From the NCBI GenBank assembly GCA_020055645.1, contig CM034546.1, positions 129,415,875 through 129,479,874 on the forward strand: a stretch of 64,000 nt of DNA, given 5' to 3'. The stretch comes from Tomocerus qinae (lineage: Eukaryota > Arthropoda > Collembola > Entomobryomorpha > Tomoceridae). The notes under the pieces were generated by a model. It did no database searches, was not told the origin of the DNA, and worked only from the letters and a program-made list of their open reading frames with translations. Position numbers and translations under genes: made by a program. Below are positions 12,304-24,546 of the stretch, piece after piece (within the stretch, counting starts at the first letter, position 1; every line of letters starts with the position of its first letter).

Positions 12304-14295
12304 GCTATTATGTGGTGACAATGCAGACAAACTCATCAAAAAAACCCTATAATTACACCTCCGGTCCATATTTACCTTAATTGGTTGAAATTGTGTTTGG
12401 AAAGTAACTGGAAATTAAAGTTTGAGACTTTGATATATATTTACGTGTAAAGCAGTAATTTTACTTACACCTTACCTAAATTTAAAAGCAATTTTTATCT
12501 ATTTTTCTAATCACAACCAACGCAATGTCACTGCTTAGCTCATTTGACAATGTTTGCGTTTTAAGCTAGAGTCGACTACTGAAGTTAATTGTACAAACTG
12601 TTATCTTCTAACAGCTTTGAACCACTTTATAAAATAAATTGTAACATCCTCAAAAAAAGTTCTCAGAAATATTTGGAACACAAATTATAGTTTGAACTGG
12701 GTAATAAAATTTATATTCTAGTATATTGTATACCAACATGGTAATTGGTAAATGTTCTACAAACAGAAGGTCATAGTTTAAATAAATATCGTACTAATAC
12801 TATCAGTTCGTCGGCATACAAACTAATTTATATATGTAATATTTGTGTATAAACGGAATAATTGTAAACTGTCCTATGAACTATTGGCAAGAAGGGGACT
12901 TTCAATAGCTATCTTCTAAATAAATAAATCATAACAGATACTAACAATTATGATGTACAATTACAACCGAATTACTAAATAAATTTTAATATTTTTAATA
13001 ATTTTTAAAATTTCATATCAATTATCAATTCAATTCAATTATTTATTAACGCTTAGAACGCTATTACAGAACAATTTTGATACCATAGTGTTCATTCCAC
13101 TGAACTTACAAGTACTAAAACTAATACCAAAACTAGTACATAACTTAACTAGTACTAAAAGCTAATTACACCCAAGCTATAATAATAAATATTCTATATT
13201 ATAGTAACCTAGAGTCTCGACTATACTGCCCAAATACGAGATCCGTGCACTCTTCATAAGCCTAGGAAGACTATTTAGAATTGAGTCACTCTTCAGTTGT
13301 TCACGTTGCATATAGAAAGGATGTGCATTGTATGCGAAATCAGATATTCAATTCGTGCATGTTATATTCGAACAGTTAGGAGTGCATCGATGACATTGTC
13401 TAAAATTATTTTGTAGATATCCAGCGTTTGATCACTTTTAACTTTGAAGAAAATGCCGATGGGGAAGATGATTGGAAAGCAAGTGCGCAAATGATAATGG
13501 TGTACCTGTTTTAGTCTGTGAGGGTTATTTATTTTGTACAAATCCACAAAATCTTTCGACATTTTAATGGATCTTGCTGCAAGCCACATGCCATAACGAA
13601 AAATAAATAGTATTAATATCACGACGAAAATAAAGAGTACAAGGAAAATCGAGGGCAATAAGTGAGAGTAGGCAATGGACACAACAGAAAAGGCAATGGC
13701 TGCTAGAATCATCGTGGTCATGACTCCGGGCAGAAGGAATCGAATCGACACATTGGAGCTTCATAGTACAAATACGCAATTTTAGATAAATCGTATAACA
13801 ATTTATTCCTTTTGAAACGGGCTTCGAATTGTTGTTCAGTTTCATTTTCCATCTTTTCTCCCGCTAGTGACCTGTGAAAATAATCATGAACCAATTTCAA
13901 TGCAATGCAGAAAATTATATAGTAATTAAACCGTTTCTTTTAAAAATTATTTAAATTGTATCGGGCATACATATTCAATAATTAGTTAATATTTTAAAAT
14001 TATTTAAATTTTATCGGGTATAAGAATTCATTAGATAGACTTTAATTTAAAATTTACAAATATATAACTATTATATACTATTATACTACTAACAGAATTT
14101 TACGCGATGCCTGTTTGTAACATACATGCTCTATGCGGGAATGCGTGCTACAGAACGAAGGGAGAGAAAAGTTTGTTTGTGTGTGTTTATGGTAGGCATA
14201 ACCTTCGCTCCGCTGCACGCTGACAACTTACTCTTTAGCTCAAGTAGTAAGCGCGTCGCCCATACATCCGGTAATGACTTCGACTCTTGGCTCCT

Positions 14296-14326
14296 AAAGT
14301 ATAATAACTCTAAGTTATTATACTTT
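14296..14326. repeat. Short hairpin in intron 2 of copy B
   Basis: Perfect 14-bp arms AAAGTATAATAACT and AGTTATTATACTTT are separated by three bases. Confidence 0.6.
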
Positions 14327-14381
14327 TTGCCTCATGCATATTAATTAATGCACATTAATTGAGCACCTCCACCGTGAAATT

Positions 14382-14453
14382 GCAAATCTCAGTTGCTACG
14401 AAATTAAATTTTGTTAAAGTTAACAAATTTTATTCGTAGCAACTGAGATTTGC
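14382..14453. repeat. Foldback hairpin, 20-bp arms
   Basis: GCAAATCTCAGTTGCTACGA at the left is matched by its complement at the right, with a central AAATTTTGTT/AACAAATTTT stem as well. The whole 72 bp can form one long hairpin, like a small foldback transposon. Confidence 0.75.
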
Positions 14454-14544
14454 CATTATTCGTTTTAAGAGCTCAATATTAGTTTATATGTGACCTTCTA
14501 GGGGATTTTATACCATCGGCGAAATATTATAAAAAATGAGTTAA

Positions 14545-14606
14545 GGCCAAGAAGCATAAACTGTAGTCATAGCGCTTAAGTCAGTTTATGCTTCTTGGTT
14601 AAGGCC
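14545..14606. repeat. Second foldback hairpin in the same intron
   Basis: The arms CCAAGAAGCATAAACTG and CAGTTTATGCTTCTTGG are perfect complements separated by 18 bp, and GGCC words flank them on each side. Confidence 0.75.
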
Positions 14607-15762
14607 ATACTCTTCCTATTCCTATTGCTATCACGATTTGTGATTGTGATGTCATTATCAGTTGATTTTCAATCTACTAAAAATTGTTTGCAATTAGACA
14701 TGCAGAGCTCCCAGTCGTGATATTTAGTGGCCGCGGCGGCTGGACATTTTGGTAAAAACGGTGGCCGTCATATGGTTTCATCAATTTCATGTATTTTTCC
14801 CCAGCAGTGGCGCGGCGGCGACTGATAGCAAATTTGACCATAAAACGGCGGCGGCAGTGGCTGACCATCACGGCTGGGGGCTCTGTTTGGGTGTGAGAAG
14901 TAAGGAGGTTGGTGTGATGGCCTTACTATCTCACATTCAATTCCAGGCAAATCCATCTAGAATACCGTCGTGCGAATTAATTCGCATTTTTGTTAAGGCC
15001 TGAGTATAGTGACGGCTTGGGTCTATTGACGGGCACGTAATCCTATACCTCAATTTCATGAGAAATAATATCAACGCGTTTCCTCCAGTAAATATCCACA
15101 CTATATAATAGCAAGCGTTGAACCAGATCGTAAAAGTTGTAAGACCAGCCCAAGTTTTATACAGGAAATCGAACATTTCGGAGTGATATCCAATGTGTGT
15201 AAATATATTCAGCTCCGCCACCGCAAAAATTGGAAAATGGAATGCAAATTGGCAGAAAATTGTCGCCGCTGAGATAAATAGAATAATTCCATCCACAATC
15301 CATCCAATGATATCGAAATGACCCTTGCCCCTTGGCATTTTGACTAAAACCAAAAAAACACACTTTATTATATTGTCCCTTTCTTATGTGTCTGTTGAAA
15401 TTTGCATTGCAATAATGAAAAAATAATATTGATGGGGTCATAGGCCTCGAATTTAAACGTGATTATGATAAATGATAAAATTATGTTATTTTTTCGTTTT
15501 TTTAAACAAGTTTTGAACCATATTAAAATTTATACCTAGTTTAAATGGCAGAATTTATAACGAAAGCATTTGGCTACAAATAAAAAGATTTCTGGCGATC
15601 AACTTTCATTTTTGAACAAAAATCATTTAATTTCAAGATCTTTCGGCTCATCAATGATTTCTATTGCGTATAATATTTCGTTTACTCTTTAAATAAAGTT
15701 GTTGCTGAAATTATGGAAGACACTTACTATTATCAAGTTGTTTATCGATAGAAAATAGAAGT

Positions 15763-16945
15763 AAATAAATTGCTATTCTGTCCTGAAGGCTATGAAAATA
15801 GGACTATAACGTCTTGTATTGCAGTATTATGCTATGATGTGGTTAGCGTTCACTTTGGGGTACGCTTCAAAACTTCTGGACAATTATTCAAATTATAAAT
15901 ACAAAAAGAATTATTCACGAACTTGATAAACTACACAAGTGACCCAGCATAAGTTTTATGTACCCTAAAGTATTTGGTAGCCGTTTAATTCTACGTTTCC
16001 TCAAGAAAATTGAGAACAGTAACCCCAGAGATGGTCTACGGAAGAAAGGTGCAACTGGTTTTCCATTCTTCACAACTTTCTTATGAGCACATATAATTTC
16101 AAATTTTCAACCTTTTGTCGCATACTAAACTCTACGAATCGAATTCTATCACTTATATTATAAACACCGTCTTAGATAAAGCAATAAATTTACCTACCTA
16201 TAATGTATGTCACTATATGTGGTAGGTCGAACTCAGGCACGTAACCAGAAATTTGGTCAAATGGGGGCGCCACAAATGATTATGCAAGAACGTAATATAT
16301 TCGTGCGAACTGCCAAAAATGTTTACGGGATAGGTCTTTTTGGGAAAAACTTTTCTAGGGGAGGGGGGGTGGCTGCAGCCCCTCCACCCCCTTTACTGGT
16401 TACGTGCTTGAGCGAGCTATTTTCAATTTAATCTGAGTAATAGGTATTTCGTAATGATCGTAATGTGGCTTATTAAATAGCATTTAAAAACTTTTAATAC
16501 AAATTGGTTATGCTATATCGACAAACTTAATATTTTTTAGTAGAGCTGGGTTTACGTTTTTACTACCCTCTTGATTCTTTTGGCAGTTGGCACATCTGTT
16601 TGTAGAATTAAATAACAGTACTGGTTAACTAACTTTTCTTTAAAAATACTTATTCGTAAGTAATTTTTCAAAAATGGAGTCTTTCATTTTTCCCTTCATT
16701 TGAATCTACGATCAACAGTTATTGTTTTGGTTTAGGAAATTCCTATTTATCATGAAGTTGGGGCTGCAGCTAATTTATCCACCAATATAGATTAAAGTAT
16801 TTTAATTTAAATATACTTTGGTTTACAAGGTTAACATAATAACCAAATGGGATGTTTTCGAAATTGTTTTTATTGCTGTGAAGCGTGGCCTGCTGAATTT
16901 CTCTTCAGTGCTAGATTTGCCCCTTAGCTGGGTTCACTAGTAGTT
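15763..16945. repeat. Repeat that truncates copy B exon 1
   Basis: Starting abruptly inside exon 1 of copy B, this block is related in its left part (15763-16130) to 4965-5590 and in its right part (about 16150-16945) to 195-1021. At the left end of the window those two parts flank the Gypsy gag-pol in the opposite order. It ends with the same 'gctgggttcactag' word. It may be a solo or rearranged retroelement terminus; no intact frame is present. Copy B coding sequence does not resume on its right side. Confidence 0.6.
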
Positions 16946-19022
16946 ATAAAGCATAGTTCATTGAATGTACATTGACTGTGCAGCGTACAATATCCATGGA
17001 GTTAGATCACCGTCACTGTCAACGCAGCGTTCCCTCCATCTACTAGATAAAGATGTTTCTTTTTGTATCACCTGAAAATTCTAAGAAAATTCAAATTTCA
17101 ACTCCAAAGCCTTCGAACATTTAGAACATAAATATCAAATTAATTAGATAAATTACTAACAGCATGATAATTTGTGTTTATTAGTTTGGTGTAAAGTGTG
17201 TGGTTGTACAAATAAGGATTTGGGGAATCATTCAACAGATCACATAGCGTAACGAACAGTGTAGTTGTACTGATACAACATTAGATATGTAGTTAATTGT
17301 TATAAATGTCACAAGTTATATACTAGAAATAAGCTTGTCCTTAACGGAGATGATTTACTCAATTAATTGAAATTATTTAAACAATAATAAACTAAATTTG
17401 ACATCTTTTAACCGAATACTGTGAAACGGTTTCTGCAGTTAGTTTAAATTCTTTTAATAGCTGCGTCGATTTTTCTGATATTATCTGTCAAATCCCAAGC
17501 ATTATCTACTATGTAAAATTGCGTTCTAAAAGCTAGGGGATCCTAACAATTTGCTTACAGATAGCCTGAACTTTGGTCCTACTTTTTTCTGTGAATGTAT
17601 TATGAAGGTAATCGTGTCATTCCTATTCTATAAGTATAGGTCACTTACCTGTACTACTTTTACTTGCATTTTGCTCTCCGTTTACTCACCTTTACCTTTT
17701 AAATAAAACTACCTGTACGACTTACACGTTTTCAGTTCAGCCTCAATTTCCCCTTACTAGCATTTAGACGCTTAATTCAATAGATTTTTGCAAACATAAA
17801 CCTTTAGTTTTCTAACATTTTCTGAACTTTTGAGTTATCAATACCAAACTAGTAGCTAAAATTGGCATTCTGGAGACCGTGACAGGAATTAATATGTACA
17901 CAATGATCAACTATTCTGTAATTGCATATGGACGTTCGTATGTGGAATGTAATGCACGGAATTTGACATGAATTACGCAAGTACTCGTGTGGAATACAAA
18001 TATTTCAAGTCCAAGTTTTATCATATGAGGCATTATCTTTAATACTGTGTAATTCAACTTCCAACACATCCTCTAAAGTCTAAAGTGTGACTTAAGTCTA
18101 TAATAAGTGTTGTGCTATGTGAGTGTGATAATTATTATCGTCAGCAATCTTTTTCAGCTCATTTTCAATTCTATAAACATTCTGTAGATTATAGATGCAT
18201 ATTGTGTATGTTTGGTGTCAGCCTCAATATGTATGTTATACATATATAGACCATATATATGTAAATTATATAACGGGAGCATCTCTGGGAGTCGCTCCTT
18301 GTAACTTACATATATTGTTAATTAGGATAAGACAATTCTTCTGATTTATATATCAAAGCTCCGGCTTGAACCAGGCACCGTCAAAAACAGATTGGAAATA
18401 TCTAAGTAGGGAATTGCATGGTTAAGCGAAAGCCCCGCCAGATAGCCTCTCAGATTTAACTGTCCACACAGCCCTCTTCAATACTACTCGGGGGGCTAGG
18501 TTCATTCCTTGGCTGGGTTCACTAGTATTATGCTACATCAATGGCAAATGACCTGGATAATGTCTACTTAAATTACTAAAACGCATAACACTCTATGCAG
18601 TTGCGTGCAACCACGAACTTTGTCTTTTACTTTTACAATAATTTATCACTGAATTCATTCGTGGGCATGGCCCACTCCGAGTTTATACTATTACAATTAG
18701 AAAAACGATTGCTTTGTGTCTGCTATGCCATTTTTGATGTTAATTTTACGTTAACCAACTACCTAAGTGAAAGCTTCTTCATCAGCTGCACTATTTTAGT
18801 ATATTTAGTATGTAGTGTTCGTTTAAACTTGATTACATTTTAAGCAGACGCTTATATTTGTATTATTATTATAGATCAAAGTAGTTAACAATGTATCAGT
18901 ATCATCTAAGCTATGGCAAATATATAGTTAAATAATATGTATACTACAAAAAAAGACACTTTGCTGCAAGTGTGCTTATTTTATGTACGAATGTACGTAT
19001 ACTATTTTTCAGTGTTTTCTTT
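16946..19022. other. Gene-free stretch: unknown sequence, then the 3' flank of copy C
   Basis: From 16946 to about 18480 I recognise nothing; it is AT-rich with no conserved frame. From about 18500 to 19022 the sequence is homologous to the 3' flank of copy D (27930-28967), which shows that the duplicated unit includes at least ~500 bp beyond the stop codon. Landmarks are 'gctgggttcactagtatta', 'aaaacgcataacact' and 'aagcagacgcttatatttg'. Confidence 0.6.
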
Positions 19023-20616
19023 TTATGTTTTTGTAAAAATAGTAAGCAAGACATCCATAACATTATCTAGAATGATTTTGTAGATATCCAGCGTTTGATC
19101 AGTTTCAACTTTGAAGAAGATGCTGATGGGGAAGATGATTGGAAAGCAAGTGCGCAAATGATAATGGTGTACCTGCTTCAGTCTGTGGTGGTTATTTATT
19201 TTGTATGAATCCACGAAATCTTTCGACATTTCAATGGATCTTGCTGCAAGCCAAAAGCTATAACGAAAAATGAACAATATAAGTATGATGGTGAAAATAA
19301 ATAGTACAAGCAAAACAGATGGCAATAGGTGATAGTAGGCAATGGACACAACAGAAAATGCAATGGCTGTGAGAATCATCGTAGTTATCAATCCCGGTAT
19401 AAGAAATTGACACACAGGGTTTACATAGTGGAAATACGCAATTTTAGCTGATTTGAAATACAAAATATTTCTTTTGAAACGGGCTTCGAATTGTTGTTCA
19501 GTTTCCTTTTTCTTTTTTTCTTCCGCTAGTAACCTGTAAAGATGAATTAAATCATGTAGTAATTGGCAAGTATTTTATTCAAATCACTTAATTTTATCAA
19601 GTAAAGTGACACTAGAAATACTTTAATCCTATTATATGGTAAATTAATTTATAATTTTGCAAATAAGTCCTACTTCAATTTCATGAGAAATAATATCATC
19701 GCGTTTCCTCCAGTAAATACCCACACTGTGTAATAGCATGCGTTGAACCAAATCGTACAGGCTGTAAGACCACACCAACTTTTATGCAGAAATTGGAACA
19801 ATTTGGATTCAAATCCAACGTGGGTTAGAATATTCAATTCCGTTCCCGCAAACTTGGAAAAATGAAATGCAAATGGAGTGAATATACCCGCCGCCATCAG
19901 GAATAGGATAATCCCTTCCAAAATCCATCCCATGAAATCCAAATGACCTTTTCCCTTCGGCATTTTGACTAAACACAAAAGATGTTTCTATTATAAACTA
20001 GGTTGCTGAGAGGATTTATATATACTTGGTTCATCATTTATAAAAGGAAACATCGTATCAAACACATAAAAAGATCTTTCTTGTGCACTTTATATTTTTT
20101 GATAACAATGCAATCTAATTCGCATATCTTAGAATATTGCTAATTAGAAACAATTTGCAATTCGCATATTGGTTAATATTTAGATACATAATTAATAAAA
20201 CAGCTAATATTTTTGTACAATTAATTATGAAAACACTTACTTCTGTCAACCAATGCATCGACAGAAAATAGAAATTTGAATACACCCATGATATCCTTTG
20301 AGTAGAGGATTGTGTTGATTTGACAAACCAATCCGATAGCTCCTCCCACCAAATAAACGACATTCCCAATCCTTACTGTGACGGGAACCTTTCTCCCACT
20401 TCTGATTGAGATCAGAAATGAAGAAACCTCACCTATCCTTGTGAGTATACACGATATAAATATGGCATGGTAAAGGATGTTTTCTTTCCATGACTTTGCG
20501 GACAAAGTTTTCATCTGTGCATCCCATCTATAAGGAAGGAATTTCCATTTGCATCCAAACCGAAGTACCTTTTCCAAAGCTAGTCTCAATCGTTTGGAGA
20601 CCAATAGTTTCGTCAT
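19023..20616 (-). CDS. Multi-pass membrane protein, chemoreceptor-like family, copy C
   Basis: Exons on the minus strand are 20241-20616, 19674-19968 and 19023-19533 (393 residues). Donors are GTAAGT and GTAGGA; acceptors are TTTAG and TTTACAG. The start MTKLLVSKRL lies one base after an acceptor-like TTTGTAG. Six hydrophobic segments lie at about residues 48-70, 82-105, 137-160, 190-218, 265-290 and 292-315. A weak seventh (TCFPIIFPISIFF, about 350-365) is short. Segment 4 carries 'WFNACYYTVW'. The loop before segment 5 is highly charged ('ETEQQFEARFKRN'). The last ~110 nt of exon 3 are nearly identical to copy D although the segment 6 region is not. The frame is intact. Chemosensory function is only a hypothesis. 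Confidence 0.85.
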
Positions 20617-20810
20617 TCTACAAATGGTCAAATGAAACTCATTTAAATATTATTTTTATTAAAAAATTCTCCACTGTAACACATCTCAACTAGGCCAGGC
20701 TGAATTTAGGAAGCGAAACCTCGTTACGTCCCGCATCAGATGATGACTAACTTACTATTAAGTTGGGATCTGTGTCCTGTCCGATCTCTACTTATTCCAA
20801 GACTTTATCC

Positions 20811-21232
20811 ACTTTTAGATTGGTACAGGAAGAAGCCTCTATCCACTTTTAGATTGGCACAAGAAAAAGCTTCTATCCACTTTTAGATTGATACAGGAAA
20901 ATCCTCTATCCACTTTTAGATTGGTACAGGAAAAAGCCTCTATACACTTTTAGATTGGTACAGGAAAAAGCCTCTATACACTTTTAGATTGGTACAGGAA
21001 AAAGCCTCTATCCACTTTTTGATTGGTACAAGCCTCTATTAGATTGGTACAGGAAAAAGGCCTCTATCCACTTTTAGATTGGTACAGGAAAAGCCTCTAT
21101 CCACTTTTAGATTGGTACAGGAAAAGCCTCTATCCACTTTTAGATTGGTACAGGAAAAAGCCTCTATACACTTTTAGATTGGTACAGGAAAAAGCCTCTA
21201 TACACTTTTAGATTGGTACAGGAAAAAGCCTT
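20811..21232. repeat. Minisatellite, 34-bp unit, about 12-13 copies
   Basis: The unit reads roughly CTATCCACTTTTAGATTGGT then ACAGGAAAAAGCCT. Copies differ by single bases (TATCC/TATAC, GGTAC/GGCAC) and a few indels, and one or two copies are partial near 21015-21060. In one frame the units are open (21023-21211), which is incidental. The array runs into an inverted version of the same words at 21250-21320 (CAATCAAAAAATGGAT, CTGTACCAATCTAAGAATGG), so the array grew inside one arm of a foldback element. Confidence 0.9.
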
Positions 21233-21372
21233 GGTAGTGGAGTCAGACTAGTTTCTGCACCAATCAAAAAATGGATATTGGCTTTTTTCTGTACCAATCT
21301 AAGAATGGAAATTGGCTTTTATGTATTTAACTTATATTTAATGTAATTTAGTTAATATCTATATGTGTATAT

Positions 21373-22272
21373 TTAAGAGATGTGTAAGCAAAATAATTTG
21401 AAATTTCTAATCGGTTTTCAATTTCAACAAGTGTTAACCCAATGAGAAAGAGGATTGTGAAAAACATTCTTTCCGATTTTAGATATACCGCCCACTTTAC
21501 TCAGGATACACCCCCCGTGGGTCGAAAAGTTAGGTTGAAATTACTCCGAAACTACTCGACCGATTTGGATGAAATTTATTTAAAATTGAAGGAGACAATT
21601 TTTGAACATATATTACATCATAAATAATCGTATTGCCTTAAATGTGTAGATGCTGATTGGTATGTCACACAAGGTGTATTTGAGCATTTTCAGTAAGATG
21701 AACTTTGACATTTTCGGAGGTCAAATTGATAGAATGTGCAAATGTGTGGGTTTGTTTACCTTGACACGGTTCTCTGGCGTTCCTTGCTACGGCAATTGAC
21801 TAAATGCTAGTTGTATGCTAAGCAGTGAAATGCAATATGCAATGCAACTAGATCACTGATCTCTTTCGATAGAACTCCTAGGAGAAGATCTCAGTGAGAG
21901 AGTGATACAAGACAAAAGCTGTCAGGAGAAGCAAGGAACGCCGAAGAACCGTGTCAAGCTATTAAAGTAAGATTGGCCCTAACAATGATAAACTTGAAAA
22001 AAAATTCTTTAGAAATTTCGAAATTTGTTTTTTATGAAGGAGTTCGAATTTTGAAAAATGCCGAAAATCCACATTTCGAAATATTGTCTCCTTCAATTAA
22101 AAAAATGTCATTATTAATAAGTCAAAATTAATCCGAATCGGTCAGTTTCGTTTCGGAGTTATAAAATCGGAAAGAAGTTATTTTTCATAATCCTCTTTCT
22201 CATTAGGTTAACACTTGTTGAAATTGAAATCCGGTTTGAAATTTCAAATTATTTTGCTTACACATCTCTTAA
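21373..22272. mobile_element. Foldback/MITE with long terminal inverted repeats
   Basis: The left end starts TTAAGAGATGTGTAAGCAAA and the right end is its complement. The inverted repeats extend inward for well over 100 bp with few mismatches, through 'caacaagtgttaaccyaatgag' and 'gaaagaggattatg', and more weakly further in (a GGAGACAATT / AATTGTCTCC pair). At about 900 bp it holds no transposase. No clear target duplication was found, so the superfamily is open. Confidence 0.8.
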
Positions 22273-22299
22273 ATTTATATACTTTTTCTTTCCTTAAAG

Positions 22300-24546
22300 C
22301 ACGATATGTTTTTGATTAGTTTTAAATTAAATTCTAAACCTCTTCCTCGTACAGAGTAAGTAACCGATCTTGCCCATTTACGTACTCGTTCTTTCCTCTT
22401 ACTACAAAATTTTTCTCTGAAAATTTGAACAGTCTAACTCAAAACGCTCAAAGGTTATCATACATATAAAGAGATTTATATGTTAACCTGCTTGCATTGG
22501 GCTACATGAAATAATGCCTTCGCATAAAAATATTAGCATGAGACTTTTCCCCCTTTAAGTGGATACGCTTAGGCATATCGTAGCAACAAACTAGAGATGG
22601 CCTATTCTTCATTAACGAAATATTGCTGTTACAATCAAATTTATTTTACCATTTAAACCCATAGGATTTTCGTGATGATGATTTCTAGGAGTATGTATGT
22701 CCGTGTGTCCACCCCATTTTACCCATGGGGACACTTGACGCAGTGGGAGAGTGGGACATTATGTTGACACTTTCAAAAGCATAAATGTCCATATTGACAC
22801 TTTTAAGAACAGTGAAACCATGTATTGACCCTGTTAAAAGCAGTCAAACGTATGGAGCCGTGAGCCGATAAGTAATATTTATTTGGTGGGGAAGGGGAGG
22901 TAAAGTCTAAAGTCAACAAGATGTTTATTATTTGAGAGAGAGGAGTCGGCAGGGAGATGTAGCTGATGAGAAGTATTGAGCAGGGCAATGGTTGGTGGAG
23001 TGGAGACTACAGGGGGGGTAGAAGCATTATTTTATCTGGGGGAGGTGAAACGGCACGGAGAGGAGGTGGAGACACTTTTTGGTTTGGATGGAGTGGGTGA
23101 GGCAGTTGAGACTACATCAATAAAATTAAAACAGTTTTATTATTGGTGAGATAGAGGTTATGTTTGGAAAAGATTAATTTTTAATTCCTCTGTTATGTAT
23201 ACTTTTTTCTGATTTTGCAAGAAATAATTTCGGTCAATTTTTTCCGCGACGAAGTCTCGGGTGACCGAAGGCCTGGCAATTTTTGTACTGCAATGTACTT
23301 TGAATACTTTTGTCGGATGTCAGTATTTGCAGACAATTGATTTTTTTTATTCGTAATCAGCGCATATGAAAACGGTTGAACACCGAACATGAGCTTAAAA
23401 ACAAATCATTTTAGTTATGGGCATTCACAGTGCCGGCGCTGGGCTATTCGCAGACAATTTATTTTATTAGGATCGAAGCTTTCCTTAGTATCCTTATGAA
23501 TTTGTCGCCGTCACTCTGCCGATCGTCTGGTCGTCCGATCGTCCACTATTGGCAAGGAGCAAGTATATCTTTACAGTGGCATAACTTATTTCAAATCTGT
23601 TTTTTGCATATGGTAGCAAATGTATTCAGGAGCAACCAGTTATCATTAGAATTCAAATTTGATGCATCCCCTGGTTTGTGGAAATTATATAAATACAGAA
23701 GGTGAGGCAAAGAGTAGTAGTACAGCAGGTGAGACAGACAGCGTAGTAGCATAGAGGACTGTGGATGAGCTGTGCTATCTAAGAGACTACACACCGCGCT
23801 GGTATTAACATGCTCTGTAACTGCGGGTAGACAAATGCAATATAAAATAGCTTCTCTTTAGTGCAACGATTAGTTGAATACAATTTTCGTTTCATTGCAA
23901 AAATATTGTCACTGCATTGTAACCCAAAAGTGAAAATTGGCTAAAGAAGAGGATTTTTGTCCATTGTGATTAGTTAAATACAGTTTGAAACATTTTATCG
24001 TAAAAATTGTGAAAATATAATAGTTTGAAACATTTTAACGTGAAAATTGTCAAAATATAATGGAAATGGTCGTCCAACTTTACTTCATTATAAATACACG
24101 TGTGGGATTCATCAGTGGCGAGTGCAGTTAACTACAATTATCACAAATCACTGTTTAGGTATTGTTTAAATCACAATACTATATTCAATTTGTATTGCAA
24201 TCCAAAAAATTATTAATCGGGTATAATCCTAATTGTGACACTCGATTCTATCCAGCTTTACAGTCACCTGGTGCGGAATTGATTGAGTTTTGCATGTTGA
24301 CACTCACATGGTGAATACTAGACGTTCATTAATTGGAATAAACATTTTACCGTGGAATCTACAGTGGAACCAAGGAAGATAGATATAATAGGTTAACCTG
24401 GAGAATAATAGTGTGGATGGGACAAAAACAGTAGCGTAGCGGAGCTGCAACACCGACATTTCCAAATAGAATTAAAATCTTGGCAGTTGACAGGAGAATT
24501 AATTGGCGCCTCCTACTATATGATATCTATCTCATTGACTCACCTT
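22300..24546. other. Gene-free stretch with purine-rich tract and repeat copies
   Basis: Between about 22860 and 23130 the plus strand is strongly purine-rich (GGAGGTGGAG and GGGAGAG words), like the tracts in the introns of copies F and G. About 24150-24370 is a repeat block whose second copy is at about 24845-25085; shared words include 'ttgtattgc/ttgtattcc', 'tccagctttacagtc' and 'ggaataaacattttaycg'. The rest is unassigned. Confidence 0.5.

Larger units (their letters stand above)
10111..13361. other. Intergenic region between copies A and B, mostly nested transposon
   Basis: No gene is supported. The left two thirds are the nested hAT-like elements described separately. From about 12304 to 13361 the DNA is AT-rich with many TTAAA/ATTTAA runs and an (AATTC)n-like patch near 13022-13038; nothing else could be recognised. 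Confidence 0.6.
13362..15762 (-). pseudogene. Chemoreceptor-like membrane protein family, copy B (broken)
   Basis: Exon 3 is 13362-13871 and exon 2 is 15049-15343, both with normal splice borders. Of exon 1 only the last ~35 nt survive (15728-15762), ending at an intact GTAAGT donor; the rest is replaced by a repeat from 15763 onward. Exon 3 is 510 nt long against 505 in copies A, E, F and G. The 5 extra bases are a tandem duplication of AATCG (13738-13747) just before the conserved 'LLPGV' stretch, and they shift the frame. With a missing N-terminal third and a frameshift the copy cannot make the full protein. Sequence outside the lesions is well preserved, so the loss looks recent. Confidence 0.85.

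Noticed and set aside
14677..15003. Overlapping frames in a GC-richer patch (GGCGGCGGC words)
   Set aside because: This is intronic sequence of copy B and partly the shadow of exon 2; no similarity to any family was recognised.
18519..18535. Possible tRNA-derived SINE end (GGTTC...GGGTTCACTAG)
   Set aside because: A B-box-like word is visible but no A box or cloverleaf could be drawn; at 18519 and 27944 it is part of the duplicated gene flank.
21023..21211. Repetitive 62-codon frame and possible CRISPR-like array
   Set aside because: Units are head-to-tail minisatellite copies without unique spacers, in an animal genome.
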